This document shows positions 1-10,109 of a DNA stretch of 64,000 nucleotides, one piece after another (positions within the stretch are counted from its first letter, which is position 1; the number at the start of each line of letters is the position of its first letter). This stretch comes from Rhodococcoides fascians NBRC 12155 = LMG 3623 (lineage in GTDB: Bacteria; Actinomycetota; Actinomycetes; Mycobacteriales; Mycobacteriaceae), in NCBI RefSeq assembly GCF_001894785.1, contig NZ_BCWW01000008.1:124001-188000 (forward strand), given 5' to 3'. Below the pieces are notes generated by a model that ran no database searches, had not been told where the DNA came from, and saw nothing but the letters and a program-made list of their open reading frames with translations. A program made the position numbers and the translations under genes.

Positions 1-590
1 TCGTCGCGTCGGACGTGGAGAACCCCCTGCTCGGCGATTCCGGTGCTGCTCGGGTGTTCGGGCCGCAGAAGGGTGCCGACACCGAGACGGTCGAGCGACT
101 CGAAGAACTGAACGCCGACTGGGCTGCCGTTCTGTCGGCTGCGGGCCACGACGTGGCAGACCGTCCCGGTGCGGGTGCCGCGGGCGGGATGGGGGCGGCC
201 CTGTTCGCGCTCGGTGGCAGGCAGGTGCCGGGTGCTGCCGTCGTGGCGGAACGAACCGGTCAGCGGGAACTCCTGGACTCCGTCGACCTGGTGTTGACCG
301 GGGAGGGAAAGTTCGATTCGCAGTCGCTGCGAGGCAAGTTGGTGACCAGGATCGCCGCTGCAGGCGGTGCCACCGGAATCGAGACCGTGGTGCTCGCCGG
401 CCAGGTGACGTTGAGCAAGGACGACTTGGCGTCGGCCGGTATCTCGGCCGCTCACTCGATCAGCGAGTTCGCCGGGTCTGTGGAGGTGGCCATGACCGAT
501 GCGGCCAATCAGCTCGAGAAGCTGGCCGCGCACGTGGCGAGCAGTGCTGTTGCCGGGCCCTCGAACAGGGGCGGCGCGCGCAAGGAATAG
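1..590 (+). CDS. Glycerate kinase, C-terminal part (5' end outside window)
   Basis: The reading frame is open from the first bases of the window, so this is the C-terminal ~195 residues of a longer protein (the family is usually about 370-390 aa). It would phosphorylate glycerate with ATP. The segment NPLLGDSGAARVFGPQKGA near the visible start is a signature of the GarK/GlxK glycerate kinase family, and GEGKFDSQSLRGK further on is the conserved C-terminal-lobe motif. A GTG at 15 is in frame but lies inside the conserved block, so it is not the real start. The gene ends 60 bp before the Fe-S carrier gene, on the same strand. The family call is safe; 2- versus 3-phosphoglycerate product cannot be decided. 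Confidence 0.85.
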   Translation, partial: VASDVENPLLGDSGAARVFGPQKGADTETVERLEELNADWAAVLSAAGHDVADRPGAGAAGGMGAALFALGGRQVPGAAVVAERTGQRELLDSVDLVLTGEGKFDSQSLRGKLVTRIAAAGGATGIETVVLAGQVTLSKDDLASAGISAAHSISEFAGSVEVAMTDAANQLEKLAAHVASSAVAGPSNRGGARKE

Positions 591-650
591 AGCAACCCGG
601 AGTACGGTTGAGTTTGTTCACGGGTTTGGTACGACTGATAGGGAGAGCCC

Positions 651-1016
651 ATGACCGTTTCGAATGAGACCACAACGACCGAAACCACGGCGCACAAGGT
701 CACCATGACGGAGACCGCTTCGGCCAAGGCCAAGGCGTTGCTGGATCAAGAGGGCCGCGACGACCTCGCGCTGCGCATTGCTGTACAGCCCGGTGGGTGT
801 GCAGGACTGCGCTATCAGCTCTTCTTCGACGATCGAAGCCTCGACGGCGACCTCGCGGTCGACTTCGGCGGCGTCACCCTCGCAGTCGACCGGATGAGCG
901 CTCCCTACGTGGAGGGTGCATCCATCGACTTCGTGGACACGATCGAGAAGCAGGGCTTCACGATCGACAACCCGAACGCGACCGGATCGTGCGCGTGCGG
1001 CGACTCGTTCAACTGA
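651..1016 (+). CDS. erpA: A-type iron-sulfur carrier (HesB/IscA/ErpA family)
   Basis: A 121-residue protein of the HesB/IscA family, which carries or inserts Fe-S clusters into apo-proteins. The three cysteines of the family are present: one in the GGCAGLRYQ segment (about residue 50) and two in the CACGD segment close to the C-terminus. An acidic, Thr-rich N-terminal extension of about 20 residues precedes the domain. The ATG is preceded by GGGAG. It corresponds in position to Rv2204c, close to the cytochrome bc1 genes. The Rieske protein encoded downstream is a plausible client, but that is inference. A strong hairpin follows 15 bp after the stop, so it probably ends a transcription unit. 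Confidence 0.85.
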   Translation: MTVSNETTTTETTAHKVTMTETASAKAKALLDQEGRDDLALRIAVQPGGCAGLRYQLFFDDRSLDGDLAVDFGGVTLAVDRMSAPYVEGASIDFVDTIEKQGFTIDNPNATGSCACGDSFN

Positions 1017-1030
1017 GCTGACTCGCTCTC

Positions 1031-2094
<1,064 letters not shown>

Positions 2095-2111
2095 GATCGG
2101 CTCCCCGCAGC

Positions 2112-2164
2112 GGGATCAATGCGGCTTTGTTGCAATCTGAGCAACTGAAATCCACATTGATCCC
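2112..2164. terminator. Bidirectional terminator between adoK and asnB
   Basis: GGGATCAATG at 2112-2121 pairs with CATTGATCCC at 2155-2164, and an inner GTTGC/GCAAC pair (2129-2133 with 2141-2145) closes a smaller hairpin. It sits between two convergent genes and can serve both. Confidence 0.6.
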
Positions 2165-2184
2165 GGGGGAGACGGGTGTACCAG

Positions 2185-4113
2185 TCAGATGTTGACCGGG
2201 TACTCCGGTTCGGCGATCTGCGGCACGATGCGCTTCTCCACGAAGATCCCGTGCCACACCATGAAGATGAGCAGCGTCCACAGGCGACGGCTGTGATCCG
2301 ATTTGCCTGCCCGATGGTCGTCGAGCATGGCGACGATGGCTGCCTTGTTCAGAAGGTGATCGGTCTGTGACTCGGCGATCTGCTGGTGAGCCCAGTCGAA
2401 GAGTTCGGTACCGCGCAGCCAGTGGCGAAGTGGCACCGGAAAACCGAGCTTGGCGCGGTGCAGCACATGACCGGGAACGATGCCTTCCAGCGCCTGGCGC
2501 AGCGCGTATTTGGTAGTGCTCTTGGTGATCTTTTGCTCCAACGGCAATTTCTCTGCCACGCGATAGACCTCGGAATCGAGGAACGGGACGCGCAGCTCGA
2601 GCGAGTTCGCCATGGTGATCTTGTCGGCCTTGACCAGAATGTCGCCGCGAAGCCAGGTGAACAGATCCAGATGCTGCATACGAGCCACGGGATCCCACCC
2701 CTGCGACTGCGCGTAGATGGGCGCGGTGACGTCCTGATGCGTCCACTCCGAACGGAACTCACGCAGCACCGATCGCAACTGCGCGTCGTTGAAGCTGCGT
2801 GCGTTGCCGTAGTAGCGCTCCTCGAGGGTCATCGATCCTCGGTGCAGCAAGCTCTTGCCGCGCGTGCCTTCGGGAATGCGCTCGCTCAACGATCCGGCTG
2901 CGCGGCGTAGAAATGCGGGTAGAGACTCGAACGGCTTCAACGACAGCGGCTCGCGGTAGATGGTGTAGCCGCCGAACAGTTCGTCCGCACCCTCTCCGGA
3001 CAGCACGACCTTGACGTGTTTGCGAGCTTCTTTGGCGACGAAGTAGAGCGGTACGAGCGCCGGATCGGCCACCGGGTCGTCCAGGTACCAGACGATCTCG
3101 GGAATGGACGCCGCGAACTCTTCCGGTCCGACCACTTTCACGATGTGCCGAGCACCTATCGCGGCTGCCGACTCCGCTGCAACGTCGACCTCGGAGTAAC
3201 CCTCGCGCTCGAAGCCGGTCGTGAAGGTGATCAAGTTCGGATTGTGTCGAATCGCCAGTGCCGCGATGGCCGTGGAATCGATGCCGCCCGAGAGGAAGGA
3301 ACCGACGGTCACGTCGGCTCGCATGTGCTTGGCGACCGAATCTTCGAGCGCCTCGGCAATCTCCTGGTAGCGAGCCTTCTCGCTGCCGGGAGCGAAAGGC
3401 TTCACCGGGAACGTCGGTGTGAAGTATCGGGTGATCTTCGGCGGCGTACCGGGGGAGAGGGTGGCGTAGCAACCCGACTCGAGCCGCCTGATCCCCGCGT
3501 GCAGCGTCTCCGGTTCCGGGACGTACTGAAGCACGGTGTAGTGCTCGATGGCCCGCGGGTCGAGGTCGAGATCGACGCCCAGCAGCTCCATCAGTTCGAG
3601 AACGCTCTTCTTCTCACTGCCGAACGCGGTTCCACCCGGGCCCGTGGCGTAGAACAACGGCTTGATGCCGAAGGGATCGCGCGCGATGAACATCTCGCGA
3701 GTCTCGGTGTCCCAGATGGCGAAGGCGAACATTCCTCGCAGACGTTGCACGGCGGAAGCGCCCCAGTAGTGAAATGCCGCGACGATCGACTCGCTGTCAC
3801 CTTCGGTGGCGAATTCTGCACCGTGATCGCGCGCGAGCTCCGCACGCAACTCAAGGTAGTTGTAGATCTCGCCGTTGAACACCAACGCGTACCGGTCGGG
3901 TGAACCCGGAGGTCCCCACCGCATCGGCTGATGCGAGTGTTCGATGTCGATGAACGAGAGTCGATTGAAGCCGTATACGACGTCGTCGTCGTGCCAGGTG
4001 CCACCGGGCTCGTCCGGGCCTCGATGGCGCATGCAGTGAGTCGCCGAGCTCACCAGCTCGACGCCGGCGGCGGTCGTTCCGTGAGATGTCAGTACTCCGA
4101 GCAGTCCACACAC
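2185..4113 (-). CDS. asnB: Glutamine-hydrolysing asparagine synthetase
   Basis: A 642-residue two-domain enzyme making asparagine from aspartate, glutamine and ATP in the cytoplasm. The start is fixed by chemistry: the GTG at 4113 is followed directly by TGT, giving the Cys2 that becomes the N-terminal catalytic nucleophile of class II glutamine amidotransferases. AAGAGG lies upstream. The RHRGPDEPG and FNGEIYN segments belong to the glutaminase domain. SGGIDST at about residues 275-281 is the ATP-pyrophosphatase loop of the synthetase domain. The neighbourhood matches Rv2201c. In corynebacteria a homologue (LtsA) affects wall amidation, so a DAP-amidating role is an alternative to free asparagine synthesis; the sequence alone does not settle it. 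Confidence 0.88.
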   Translation of the reverse strand: MCGLLGVLTSHGTTAAGVELVSSATHCMRHRGPDEPGGTWHDDDVVYGFNRLSFIDIEHSHQPMRWGPPGSPDRYALVFNGEIYNYLELRAELARDHGAEFATEGDSESIVAAFHYWGASAVQRLRGMFAFAIWDTETREMFIARDPFGIKPLFYATGPGGTAFGSEKKSVLELMELLGVDLDLDPRAIEHYTVLQYVPEPETLHAGIRRLESGCYATLSPGTPPKITRYFTPTFPVKPFAPGSEKARYQEIAEALEDSVAKHMRADVTVGSFLSGGIDSTAIAALAIRHNPNLITFTTGFEREGYSEVDVAAESAAAIGARHIVKVVGPEEFAASIPEIVWYLDDPVADPALVPLYFVAKEARKHVKVVLSGEGADELFGGYTIYREPLSLKPFESLPAFLRRAAGSLSERIPEGTRGKSLLHRGSMTLEERYYGNARSFNDAQLRSVLREFRSEWTHQDVTAPIYAQSQGWDPVARMQHLDLFTWLRGDILVKADKITMANSLELRVPFLDSEVYRVAEKLPLEQKITKSTTKYALRQALEGIVPGHVLHRAKLGFPVPLRHWLRGTELFDWAHQQIAESQTDHLLNKAAIVAMLDDHRAGKSDHSRRLWTLLIFMVWHGIFVEKRIVPQIAEPEYPVNI

Positions 4114-4341
4114 AGCGTCTGCTACCTCTTCTCGCAGTTGGGGACAATGCCGGGGGCCGGATCTCCGCGTGTCGTCAGCGGGACGGTCGATCAGCAACCG
4201 AGTATGCCGCAGACACGCTCGAACCTAGGTAACGACCCAAGGGTGGCTCCGCGTCAGCTTTGGTCTACGCTGCGTAGTACTCGGGCATCTCCATGTGGAA
4301 GCCCTTATTCTTCAGTGGTGGGCAATCAGGAAGGCGTGAAC

Positions 4342-5415
4342 GTGGCGCATAGTCGGATCCTTCGGCGAGCGGGGCTGACAGCATTTCTCGGTGTAGCCGC
4401 GTTGATGCTGTCGGGCTGTTCCATCAGCAGTGACAACGTACTCAATTTCGGTTTCGCCTCGGGCGTCACTCCGCAGGGACGACGCATCGGCGACCTGTGG
4501 ACCTGGTCGGTCATCGCCGCCCTGGTCATGGGCATCGTCGTGTGGGTCTTGATCTTCTGGGTGGTGCTCTTCCACCGTAAGAAGAAGAGCTCCCCGGAGT
4601 TCCCGCGTCAGACCGCGTACAACGTTCCGCTCGAGCTGTTCTACACGGCGGTTCCGTTCGTGATCATCGCCGTGCTCTTCTACTTCACCGTCGTGGTGCA
4701 GAACTACGTCGACGAGAAGCAGGCAGATCCCGACGTCCAGGTCGACGTGACCGCATACCAGTGGAATTGGAAGTTCGGATACCGGACGATCGACCTCAAG
4801 GACGGTGCCGCCAAGTACGAGGGCACCGACGAAGAGGAGCAGGCCGCCGCAGAAGCCGCCGCAACTCCCGGCGAAGGCGCCGAGGGTAGCGAGGACGGCG
4901 AGTTCGTGCCCGGCGCGATCCACGGTGCCATTCCCCAGGATCTGTCCTACCTGCACTACAACAAGATCGAAACGGTCGGTTCCAGCGCCGAGATTCCGGT
5001 GCTCGTCCTTCCCACCGGAAAGCGCATCGAATTCGTGCTGGCATCCTCGGACGTCATCCACGGCTTCTGGGTTCCGGAGTTCTTGTTCAAGCGTGACGTT
5101 CTCCCCAACCCCGAGGAGAACCATTCCGACAACGTGTTCCAGATCAGCGAAATCGAGCGCGAAGGTTCGTTCGTCGGTCGATGCACGGAGATGTGCGGCA
5201 CGTTCCACTCGATGATGAACTTCGAGGTTCGCGCCGTGTCCCCGGACAAGTTCGAGCAGTACATCGAGCTGCGCAAGCCGTTGTCCGAGGGTGGCGAAGC
5301 GCTGACCAACGCGCAGGCACTGGAAGCCATCGGCGAGAGCCCGCTCGCGACCAGCACCTCGCCGTTCGAGACCGATCGCACCGTCCGTACCGCCACCGTC
5401 GCCGAAGGCAACTGA
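4342..5415 (+). CDS. ctaC: Cytochrome c oxidase subunit II (aa3 type)
   Basis: A 357-residue lipoprotein subunit that accepts electrons from the bc1 complex and passes them to the aa3 oxidase core. A signal peptide ends in the lipobox LSGC (Cys about 26). Two membrane helices follow (about 54-78 and 100-120). The CuA site is complete: His in DVIHGFWVP and the cluster CTEMCGTFHSMM (about 281-292). GTG 4342 was chosen because CAGGAAGG lies 7 bp upstream; GTG 4336 is too close to it. An acidic, Ala/Glu/Gly-rich insert (about 153-195) interrupts the CuA domain. ctaF follows after 18 bp. It matches Rv2200c. Confidence 0.93.
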   Translation: MAHSRILRRAGLTAFLGVAALMLSGCSISSDNVLNFGFASGVTPQGRRIGDLWTWSVIAALVMGIVVWVLIFWVVLFHRKKKSSPEFPRQTAYNVPLELFYTAVPFVIIAVLFYFTVVVQNYVDEKQADPDVQVDVTAYQWNWKFGYRTIDLKDGAAKYEGTDEEEQAAAEAAATPGEGAEGSEDGEFVPGAIHGAIPQDLSYLHYNKIETVGSSAEIPVLVLPTGKRIEFVLASSDVIHGFWVPEFLFKRDVLPNPEENHSDNVFQISEIEREGSFVGRCTEMCGTFHSMMNFEVRAVSPDKFEQYIELRKPLSEGGEALTNAQALEAIGESPLATSTSPFETDRTVRTATVAEGN

Positions 5416-5433
5416 CCAAGGAAGCATGCTGAT

Positions 5434-5850
5434 ATGAAAATCGAAGCGAAGATCTTCGAGATCCTCACGGTCTTCTTCCTCCTGGTCGGCATCGTGTATG
5501 CGCTGTTCACAGGATTGAGCCGAACCGGCGTCGAGTGGGCAGGCGTCACGGCGATCTTCCTGTCGGTCGGCCTGACGCTGATCGTCGGAACGTACTTCCG
5601 ATTCGTCGCGCGACGGCTCGACACTCGGCCCGAAGACTTCGACGACGCCGAGGTAAGTGACGGCGCAGGCGACCTGGGCTTTTTCAGCCCCGGCAGCTTC
5701 TGGCCGTTCGTGCTGGCCGTGGCGGCGTCGATCACCGCTCTGGGCTTTGCCTTCTTCCAGCCCTGGTTGATTGCTCTGGGCGTCGTGTGCGTCATCGCCT
5801 CGGCCGCTGGATTGGTCTTCGAGTACCACATCGGTGCCGAACGCCACTGA
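5434..5850 (+). CDS. ctaF: Cytochrome c oxidase subunit 4, actinobacterial type
   Basis: A 138-residue membrane protein, an accessory subunit of the actinobacterial aa3 oxidase (Rv2199c counterpart). The N-terminus [15 protein letters not shown] is characteristic of the family. Four hydrophobic segments are visible (about 7-28, 32-52, 85-105 and 107-128), with a charged cytoplasmic-looking loop containing [12 protein letters not shown] between the second and third. It lies 18 bp after ctaC and is followed by a strong terminator, so ctaC-ctaF is a two-gene unit. The ctaD gene for subunit I is not in the window. Confidence 0.9.
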   Translation: MKIEAKIFEILTVFFLLVGIVYALFTGLSRTGVEWAGVTAIFLSVGLTLIVGTYFRFVARRLDTRPEDFDDAEVSDGAGDLGFFSPGSFWPFVLAVAASITALGFAFFQPWLIALGVVCVIASAAGLVFEYHIGAERH

Positions 5851-5863
5851 CCTGTAGACACCC

Positions 5864-5907
5864 GAAAAGGGCCCCGATCGTTCACGAGAGCGATCGGGGC
5901 CCTTTTC
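5864..5907 (+). terminator. Intrinsic terminator after ctaF
   Basis: A 17-bp perfect stem, 5864-5880 with 5891-5907, GC-rich in the middle, with a 10-base loop. The right arm ends in TTTTC, giving an A-tract/T-tract hairpin readable from both sides. It starts 14 bp after the ctaF stop. Confidence 0.9.
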
Positions 5908-5964
5908 TGTGCTGGAACGTGCACACCGGGGACATCGCTCGAGTGCAGGGGCATTCCGACCGGG

Positions 5965-6060
5965 TCAGCCGGCGGGGGTCGAGTGCTTTTCGGCCAGAAC
6001 TGTGGCGAGCTGACCGATGCGTTCGCGAGCTGCGGCTGGTGTGAGTACTTCGATTAGGAA
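5965..6060 (-). pseudogene. Probable C-terminal remnant of a WYL/YafY-type regulator
   Basis: On the minus strand the bases just before the VOC gene encode about 30 residues, IEVLTPAAARERIGQLATVL and on to a stop at 5965. This resembles the extreme C-terminus of YafY-like WYL-domain regulators (pattern V-L-x-P-x-x-x-R-x-R-I), which are often partnered with small VOC-domain genes. No start, HTH or WYL core is present. The frame runs straight into the VOC coding region, so this would be the tail left by a deletion. The assignment rests on a short segment and is tentative. Confidence 0.4.
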
Positions 6061-6066
6061 CCCTCT

Positions 6067-6432
6067 ATGCCTGCACCGAACCTGTTCTTGATCGGCGTCC
6101 GGGAGACCCAGGCCGCCACCGCCTTCTACAGCGACCTGTTCGAGATCGAACCGACTTTCACCAGTCCCCACTATGTTGCTTTCGACGTTGCCCCCGGTGT
6201 ACTGCTCGCGTTGTGGACGGGCTACGCCGAGCACTCTGTACCGAGCACACCCCGCATGAGCGAGATCGGACTCATGGTGCCCGGCCCCTCGGAAGCAGTC
6301 GACGACATATTCACCGATTGGGTCGCGAAAGGAGTTGCCGTAGTGCAGAAGCCACACGACGCCGTCTTCGGCCGCACTTTCGTGATCGCGGACCCCGACG
6401 GCAACCTCATCAGGGTCTCGCCGATCGACTGA
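6067..6432 (+). CDS. VOC family (glyoxalase/bleomycin-resistance fold) protein
   Basis: A 121-residue single-module protein of the vicinal oxygen chelate superfamily. The first beta-alpha-beta unit is NLFLIGVRETQAATAFYSDL and the closing strand is FVIADPDGNLIRV, where the DPDGN turn and following strand are typical. AGGAA lies 7 bp before the ATG. Family members range from metallo-enzymes to antibiotic-binding proteins, and nothing here fixes the activity. The gene is flanked by a likely regulator remnant and an XRE regulator, so this stretch looks like a small accessory insertion within the respiratory genes, which are otherwise conserved in order. Confidence 0.75.
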   Translation: MPAPNLFLIGVRETQAATAFYSDLFEIEPTFTSPHYVAFDVAPGVLLALWTGYAEHSVPSTPRMSEIGLMVPGPSEAVDDIFTDWVAKGVAVVQKPHDAVFGRTFVIADPDGNLIRVSPID

Positions 6433-6546
6433 GAAGCACCACGCCTACCTACTGCGGGTCGGTGAGAGACCGGCCGCACCCCGGTCTTTCGTCATGGACT
6501 GGAACGCATGAACGTCCCGGAAGACCACGGCGCGGATCCGAACCAG

Positions 6547-6822
6547 TCAGGACGCGTCTGCCTCCCGCAGGGTCGACGACGCATCCGCCGTGGATTCGAG
6601 CAGTGCATCGAGTGAGATCTCCAACGCAGTGCACAGTGCGGCGACGGTAAAGAATGCCGGGGTTGCGATACGCCCGGTCTCGATTTTTCTGAGCGTTTCG
6701 ACGGAGATGCCGGCGGCGTCGGAAACCTCGGTCATGGTCCGGCTACCCCGGAAACGGCGCAAAGCTGTGCCCAAGCGAGCACCACGCGCGAGTTCACCGG
6801 GACTGAGTGGGATACGGACCAT
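6547..6822 (-). CDS. XRE-family helix-turn-helix regulator
   Basis: A 91-residue protein consisting almost entirely of a Cro/C1-type HTH. The segment MTEVSDAAGISVETLRKIETG (about 30-50) carries the helix-turn-helix, and the following ATPAFFTVAALCTALEISLD forms the supporting helices. There is no ligand-binding domain. It is convergent with the VOC gene and may control itself or a gene elsewhere; no target is evident. Family members of this size are common chromosomal regulators rather than toxin-antitoxin partners, and no toxin-like gene is adjacent. Confidence 0.75.
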   Translation of the reverse strand: MVRIPLSPGELARGARLGTALRRFRGSRTMTEVSDAAGISVETLRKIETGRIATPAFFTVAALCTALEISLDALLESTADASSTLREADAS

Positions 6823-7075
6823 ACACCGATACTAATACCGGTCGAGGCCGACCGGGCCGATGCTCGTCACCGATGGGTCTGCAGGCTACCGGCAGGTGAG
6901 TGCCGACTCCGACTCGAGCATTACCGCGCTCTGAATCGGCAGTCCTCGGGCGGGGGAGGGGAGTGGAGCCTGTGAGAGTTGCGGCCTCCGTTCACAGGAC
7001 TCCCGCGGACCGATGGAGATCCAGCCGGATCGTCTCCGGACATGTGTCGAGCGGGTAGCACCGCCACCACACGAA
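6823..7075. other. Intergenic stretch with no supported gene
   Basis: About 250 bp between the XRE gene and the qcrB terminator. A possible promoter for the XRE gene may lie at its left edge. Short frames across it have no recognisable motif, and I see no gene. Confidence 0.5.
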
Positions 7076-7107
7076 GAAGTGCGGCACCGTTGCCGGTGCC
7101 GCACTTC
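7076..7107 (-). terminator. Terminator of the qcr operon
   Basis: A 14-bp perfect stem (7076-7089 with 7094-7107) around a TTGC loop, 21 bp after the qcrB stop in the direction of minus-strand transcription. There is no T-run. Confidence 0.75.
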
Positions 7108-7128
7108 AGCGGAATGCGTTGTCAGGAC

Positions 7129-8919
7129 TCAGTGATCGCGATCGCTGTCCTGACGACCCGAAGAAATCGAGGTGTCTTCGTGCCCGTTGGCATGGCCGTT
7201 GCCGTTGGCGTGGCCATTGGAATGACCGTTGCCGTTGGCGTGACCGTTGCCGTTCGTATGGCCGTTGCCGTTGGCGTGACCGTTGCCGTTCGAGTGGCCA
7301 TTGCCCAGAATGCCCGCCTGGTAGTTGCGAAGCATTGCCAGCTGCTCGTGCTCGCCCTTGTGGAGTGCATCCTCGAGGGCCTTGCTCTGCGCAACGGGGT
7401 CCGGGGTGAACAGTGAACCCGAGCCGGGCTTGCCGGCAGAACCGAGCTTGTTCATCTTCTTGGGGACCGCTGCACCCTGGTAATCGAGCGGGATCGGGTG
7501 ACCGTGATCGTCGACCGGTCCGAGCGGCTGGTGGATTTCCACGTACTGGCCGTGCGGGAGTCGCTTGATGATTCCGGTTTCGATGCCGTGCTCGAGAACT
7601 GCCCGGTCGCTGCGCTGTAGGCCGATGCAGAACCGGTACGCGACGAAGTATGCGATCGGCGGAGCAATGAGCACTCCGATTCGACCGATCCACGTCATCG
7701 CATTGAGCGAGATGTCGAACTTGTACGCGATCAGGTCGTTGACGCACGAGAGCGTCAGAACGACGTAGAAGGCGATGGACATTGCGCCGATTGCAGTACG
7801 GACCGGCACGTCGCGGGGACGCTGCAGCAGGTTGTGGTGTGCGTTGTCTCCGGTGAGACGCTTCTCGATCCACGGGTAGGCAATCATCACGGTGAAGACG
7901 AGGCCCATGATCACGGCCACCCAGAAGACTGCAGGAATCGTGTAGCGACCAGCGATGTAGATGTCCCATGCCGGCCACAGACGCGCCAGGCCGTCGGTCC
8001 ACATCATGTAGAAGTCGGGCTGCGAACCTGCGGACACCTGAGACGGGTTGTACGGACCGAGCGCCCAGATCGGGTTGATCTGCAGCAGTCCGCCCATGGC
8101 GGCTATCACGCCGAACGTCACGGCGAAGAACGCGCCGGACTTGACGGCGAAGACCGGAAGGATACGAACGCCGACGACGTTGGTTTCCGTACGACCGGGT
8201 CCGGGGAACTGCGTGTGCTTCTGGTACCAGACCAAAGCCAGGTGAGCTGCGATCAGCGCCAGGATGATGGCCGGTAGCAGCAGCACGTGCGCCACGTACA
8301 GGCGAGGAATGATGATCGTGCCGGGGAAGTCCCCGTCGAAGATCAACCAGTGCATCCAGGTGCCGACGATCGGGATGCTCATCGTGATTCCGGAGAACGC
8401 GGCGCGGAGGCCGGTGCCCGAGAGCAGATCGTCGGGGAGCGAGTATCCGAAGAAGCCCTCGAACATCGCCAGGATCAGCAGCAGGCAGCCGATGACCCAG
8501 TTGGCCTCACGGGGACGACGGAACGCACCGGTGAAGAAGATGCGCATCATGTGCACGATGATCGACGCGGCGAACATCAGTGCTGCCCAGTGGTGGATCT
8601 GGCGCATGAACAGACCGCCGCGCACCTCGAACGAGATGTCGAGTGCTGTCGCGTAGGCACGTGACATGGTCACGCCGTTCAGCGGGGTGTACGCGCCCTG
8701 GTAGACGACCTCGCTGAGCGAAGGATCGAAGAACAGGGTGAGGAAGACGCCGGAGATCAGCAGGATCACGAAGCTGTACAGCGCGATCTCACCGAGCAGG
8801 AACGACCAGTGGGTGGGGAACACCTTGTTGATCTGGCGGCGCAAACCTGGTGCCAAGTGGTAACGACTGTCTACGTCGTCCGCCTGCTTGGCGGCGAGGG
8901 TTTGCAGTGAAGGACTCAT
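7129..8919 (-). CDS. qcrB: Cytochrome bc1 complex cytochrome b subunit
   Basis: A 596-residue multi-pass membrane protein, the quinol-oxidising core of complex III and part of the actinobacterial III-IV supercomplex. Features seen include the conserved N-terminal [14 protein letters not shown] helix, the [11 protein letters not shown] haem-ligand region, the [13 protein letters not shown] segment of the quinone site, and the C-terminal cytoplasmic extension typical of Actinobacteria. The last part (about 539-580) is a run of Asn-Gly-His repeats not found in the mycobacterial protein as I know it. Its start overlaps the qcrA stop by 4 bases, so translation is coupled in qcrC-qcrA-qcrB. It corresponds to Rv2196. 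Confidence 0.93.
   Translation of the reverse strand: MSPSLQTLAAKQADDVDSRYHLAPGLRRQINKVFPTHWSFLLGEIALYSFVILLISGVFLTLFFDPSLSEVVYQGAYTPLNGVTMSRAYATALDISFEVRGGLFMRQIHHWAALMFAASIIVHMMRIFFTGAFRRPREANWVIGCLLLILAMFEGFFGYSLPDDLLSGTGLRAAFSGITMSIPIVGTWMHWLIFDGDFPGTIIIPRLYVAHVLLLPAIILALIAAHLALVWYQKHTQFPGPGRTETNVVGVRILPVFAVKSGAFFAVTFGVIAAMGGLLQINPIWALGPYNPSQVSAGSQPDFYMMWTDGLARLWPAWDIYIAGRYTIPAVFWVAVIMGLVFTVMIAYPWIEKRLTGDNAHHNLLQRPRDVPVRTAIGAMSIAFYVVLTLSCVNDLIAYKFDISLNAMTWIGRIGVLIAPPIAYFVAYRFCIGLQRSDRAVLEHGIETGIIKRLPHGQYVEIHQPLGPVDDHGHPIPLDYQGAAVPKKMNKLGSAGKPGSGSLFTPDPVAQSKALEDALHKGEHEQLAMLRNYQAGILGNGHSNGNGHANGNGHTNGNGHANGNGHSNGHANGNGHANGHEDTSISSGRQDSDRDH
7180..7305 (-). repeat. In-frame NGH tandem repeat in qcrB 3' end
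   Basis: Tandem copies, mostly 18 bp, encode [18 protein letters not shown] units; one unit is shortened to NGHA. They cover about residues 539-580 of QcrB. Nucleotide identity between copies is high, so the copy number is likely to vary between strains. Confidence 0.85.
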
Positions 8920-10109
8920 GAATCACGCTCCGGTCGACGTTCCCAGAAGGCGGGACCCAGTGCTTCGTGGAAGTCGTGCTGTGCCACTAGGTAACCCTCC
9001 TCGTTGACTGTGATGGGAAGCTGAGGCAGCGCGCGCGCAGCCGGTCCGAAGATCGGCTTGCCGTACTCGAGCGCGTTGAACTGCGACTGATGGCAAGGGC
9101 AGAGAATGCGGTTGGTCTGCTGCTCGAACAACGATGTCGGGCAACCCAGGTGCGTGCAGATCTTGGAGTAGGCGTAGTAATCGCCGTAGTTGTAGCTCTC
9201 CTGGCCCTTGCGCTTGATGACCGTGCTTGCGTCGTCGGGACGCAAACGGATGAGCATGACCGCGTTACGGATACCGCGGAGTGACATGAGCAGGTCGTGC
9301 TCGCTCTCGCGGTCCGCCTCGCGGAACGGGAAGACAGTTTCCATGGCACCAGCGTCCAAGTCCTCGGGCCGTACGAGAACAACATCTTCCGGTCGCCCGG
9401 TGTCTCGTCGGAGGTAGATCGTCTCTCCATCGTAGCGAGGCGTCCAGCCGGATACCCACAACGGAGAATCTTCGCCCTTGGCCCACGGATTCTTGATGAG
9501 GCCGCCGAGGGGGAGCAGTGCCATCACGCCGAGAGCGCCGCCGCCGAACAGAAGCGAACGCTTGATGACCTTGCGTCGTCCGATGGTCGACGTGTCGAGC
9601 GAATCGCCCAGCTCGGCGACCAGCGTCTTGCGGTCCGTTTCCGACGAACTTCCGTCGTGGCGGTCCTGGATGGAGACCTCTTCGGGGATGAACTTCTTGG
9701 TGAACTGCACGGCACCGACGCCGACGGCGAGGATCGCAAGACCCATCGTTCCGCCGATCAGCGGCGTGTACAGCGAGTACAGGTTGTAGTTGTCGTCACC
9801 GATGCCTGCGTACTGCCAAGGCCAGAAGAGGTAGACGCCGATGAACGCGACTGCCGACAGGCCGGCGATGGCAAACCAGATCGCCACGCTGCGCTCTGCG
9901 CGCTTCTCGGCGCGAGTACCTTCCACAGCCCAGCGATTGCGACGGAATGCGACATCCACACCGTCGAGATTGGTGCCGAGTTCGACCAACTCGTCCCGGC
10001 TGAGCGCTGCCAACTCCTCGTCGGTGTACTTCTTGTCGGGATTCACACCCTCGGCATTGGTGCCGTCGGTGTTGTCGGCGTCCTTACGGCCGGAATCGCC
10101 GTCGCTCAT
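8916..10109 (-). CDS. qcrA: Cytochrome bc1 complex Rieske iron-sulfur subunit
   Basis: A 397-residue protein carrying the 2Fe-2S cluster that takes electrons from quinol. Both cluster motifs are intact: CTHLGC (about 318-323) and CPCH followed by QSQFN (about 337-345). As in other Actinobacteria there are three membrane helices (about 74-96, 115-136, 185-205) rather than one, after a long acidic N-terminal cytoplasmic region. The start overlaps the qcrC stop by 4 bases (ATGA) and its stop overlaps the qcrB start in the same way. It corresponds to Rv2195. Confidence 0.94.
   Translation of the reverse strand: MSDGDSGRKDADNTDGTNAEGVNPDKKYTDEELAALSRDELVELGTNLDGVDVAFRRNRWAVEGTRAEKRAERSVAIWFAIAGLSAVAFIGVYLFWPWQYAGIGDDNYNLYSLYTPLIGGTMGLAILAVGVGAVQFTKKFIPEEVSIQDRHDGSSSETDRKTLVAELGDSLDTSTIGRRKVIKRSLLFGGGALGVMALLPLGGLIKNPWAKGEDSPLWVSGWTPRYDGETIYLRRDTGRPEDVVLVRPEDLDAGAMETVFPFREADRESEHDLLMSLRGIRNAVMLIRLRPDDASTVIKRKGQESYNYGDYYAYSKICTHLGCPTSLFEQQTNRILCPCHQSQFNALEYGKPIFGPAARALPQLPITVNEEGYLVAQHDFHEALGPAFWERRPERDS

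Noticed and set aside
4312-5847. 511-codon minus-strand frame opposite ctaC and ctaF
   Set aside because: Product is His/Asp/Glu-rich without homology, while both plus-strand oxidase subunits are complete.
7180-7305. Frameshift or assembly error at the end of qcrB
   Set aside because: The repeat is in frame, ends in a normal charged tail and stop, and is followed by a proper terminator.
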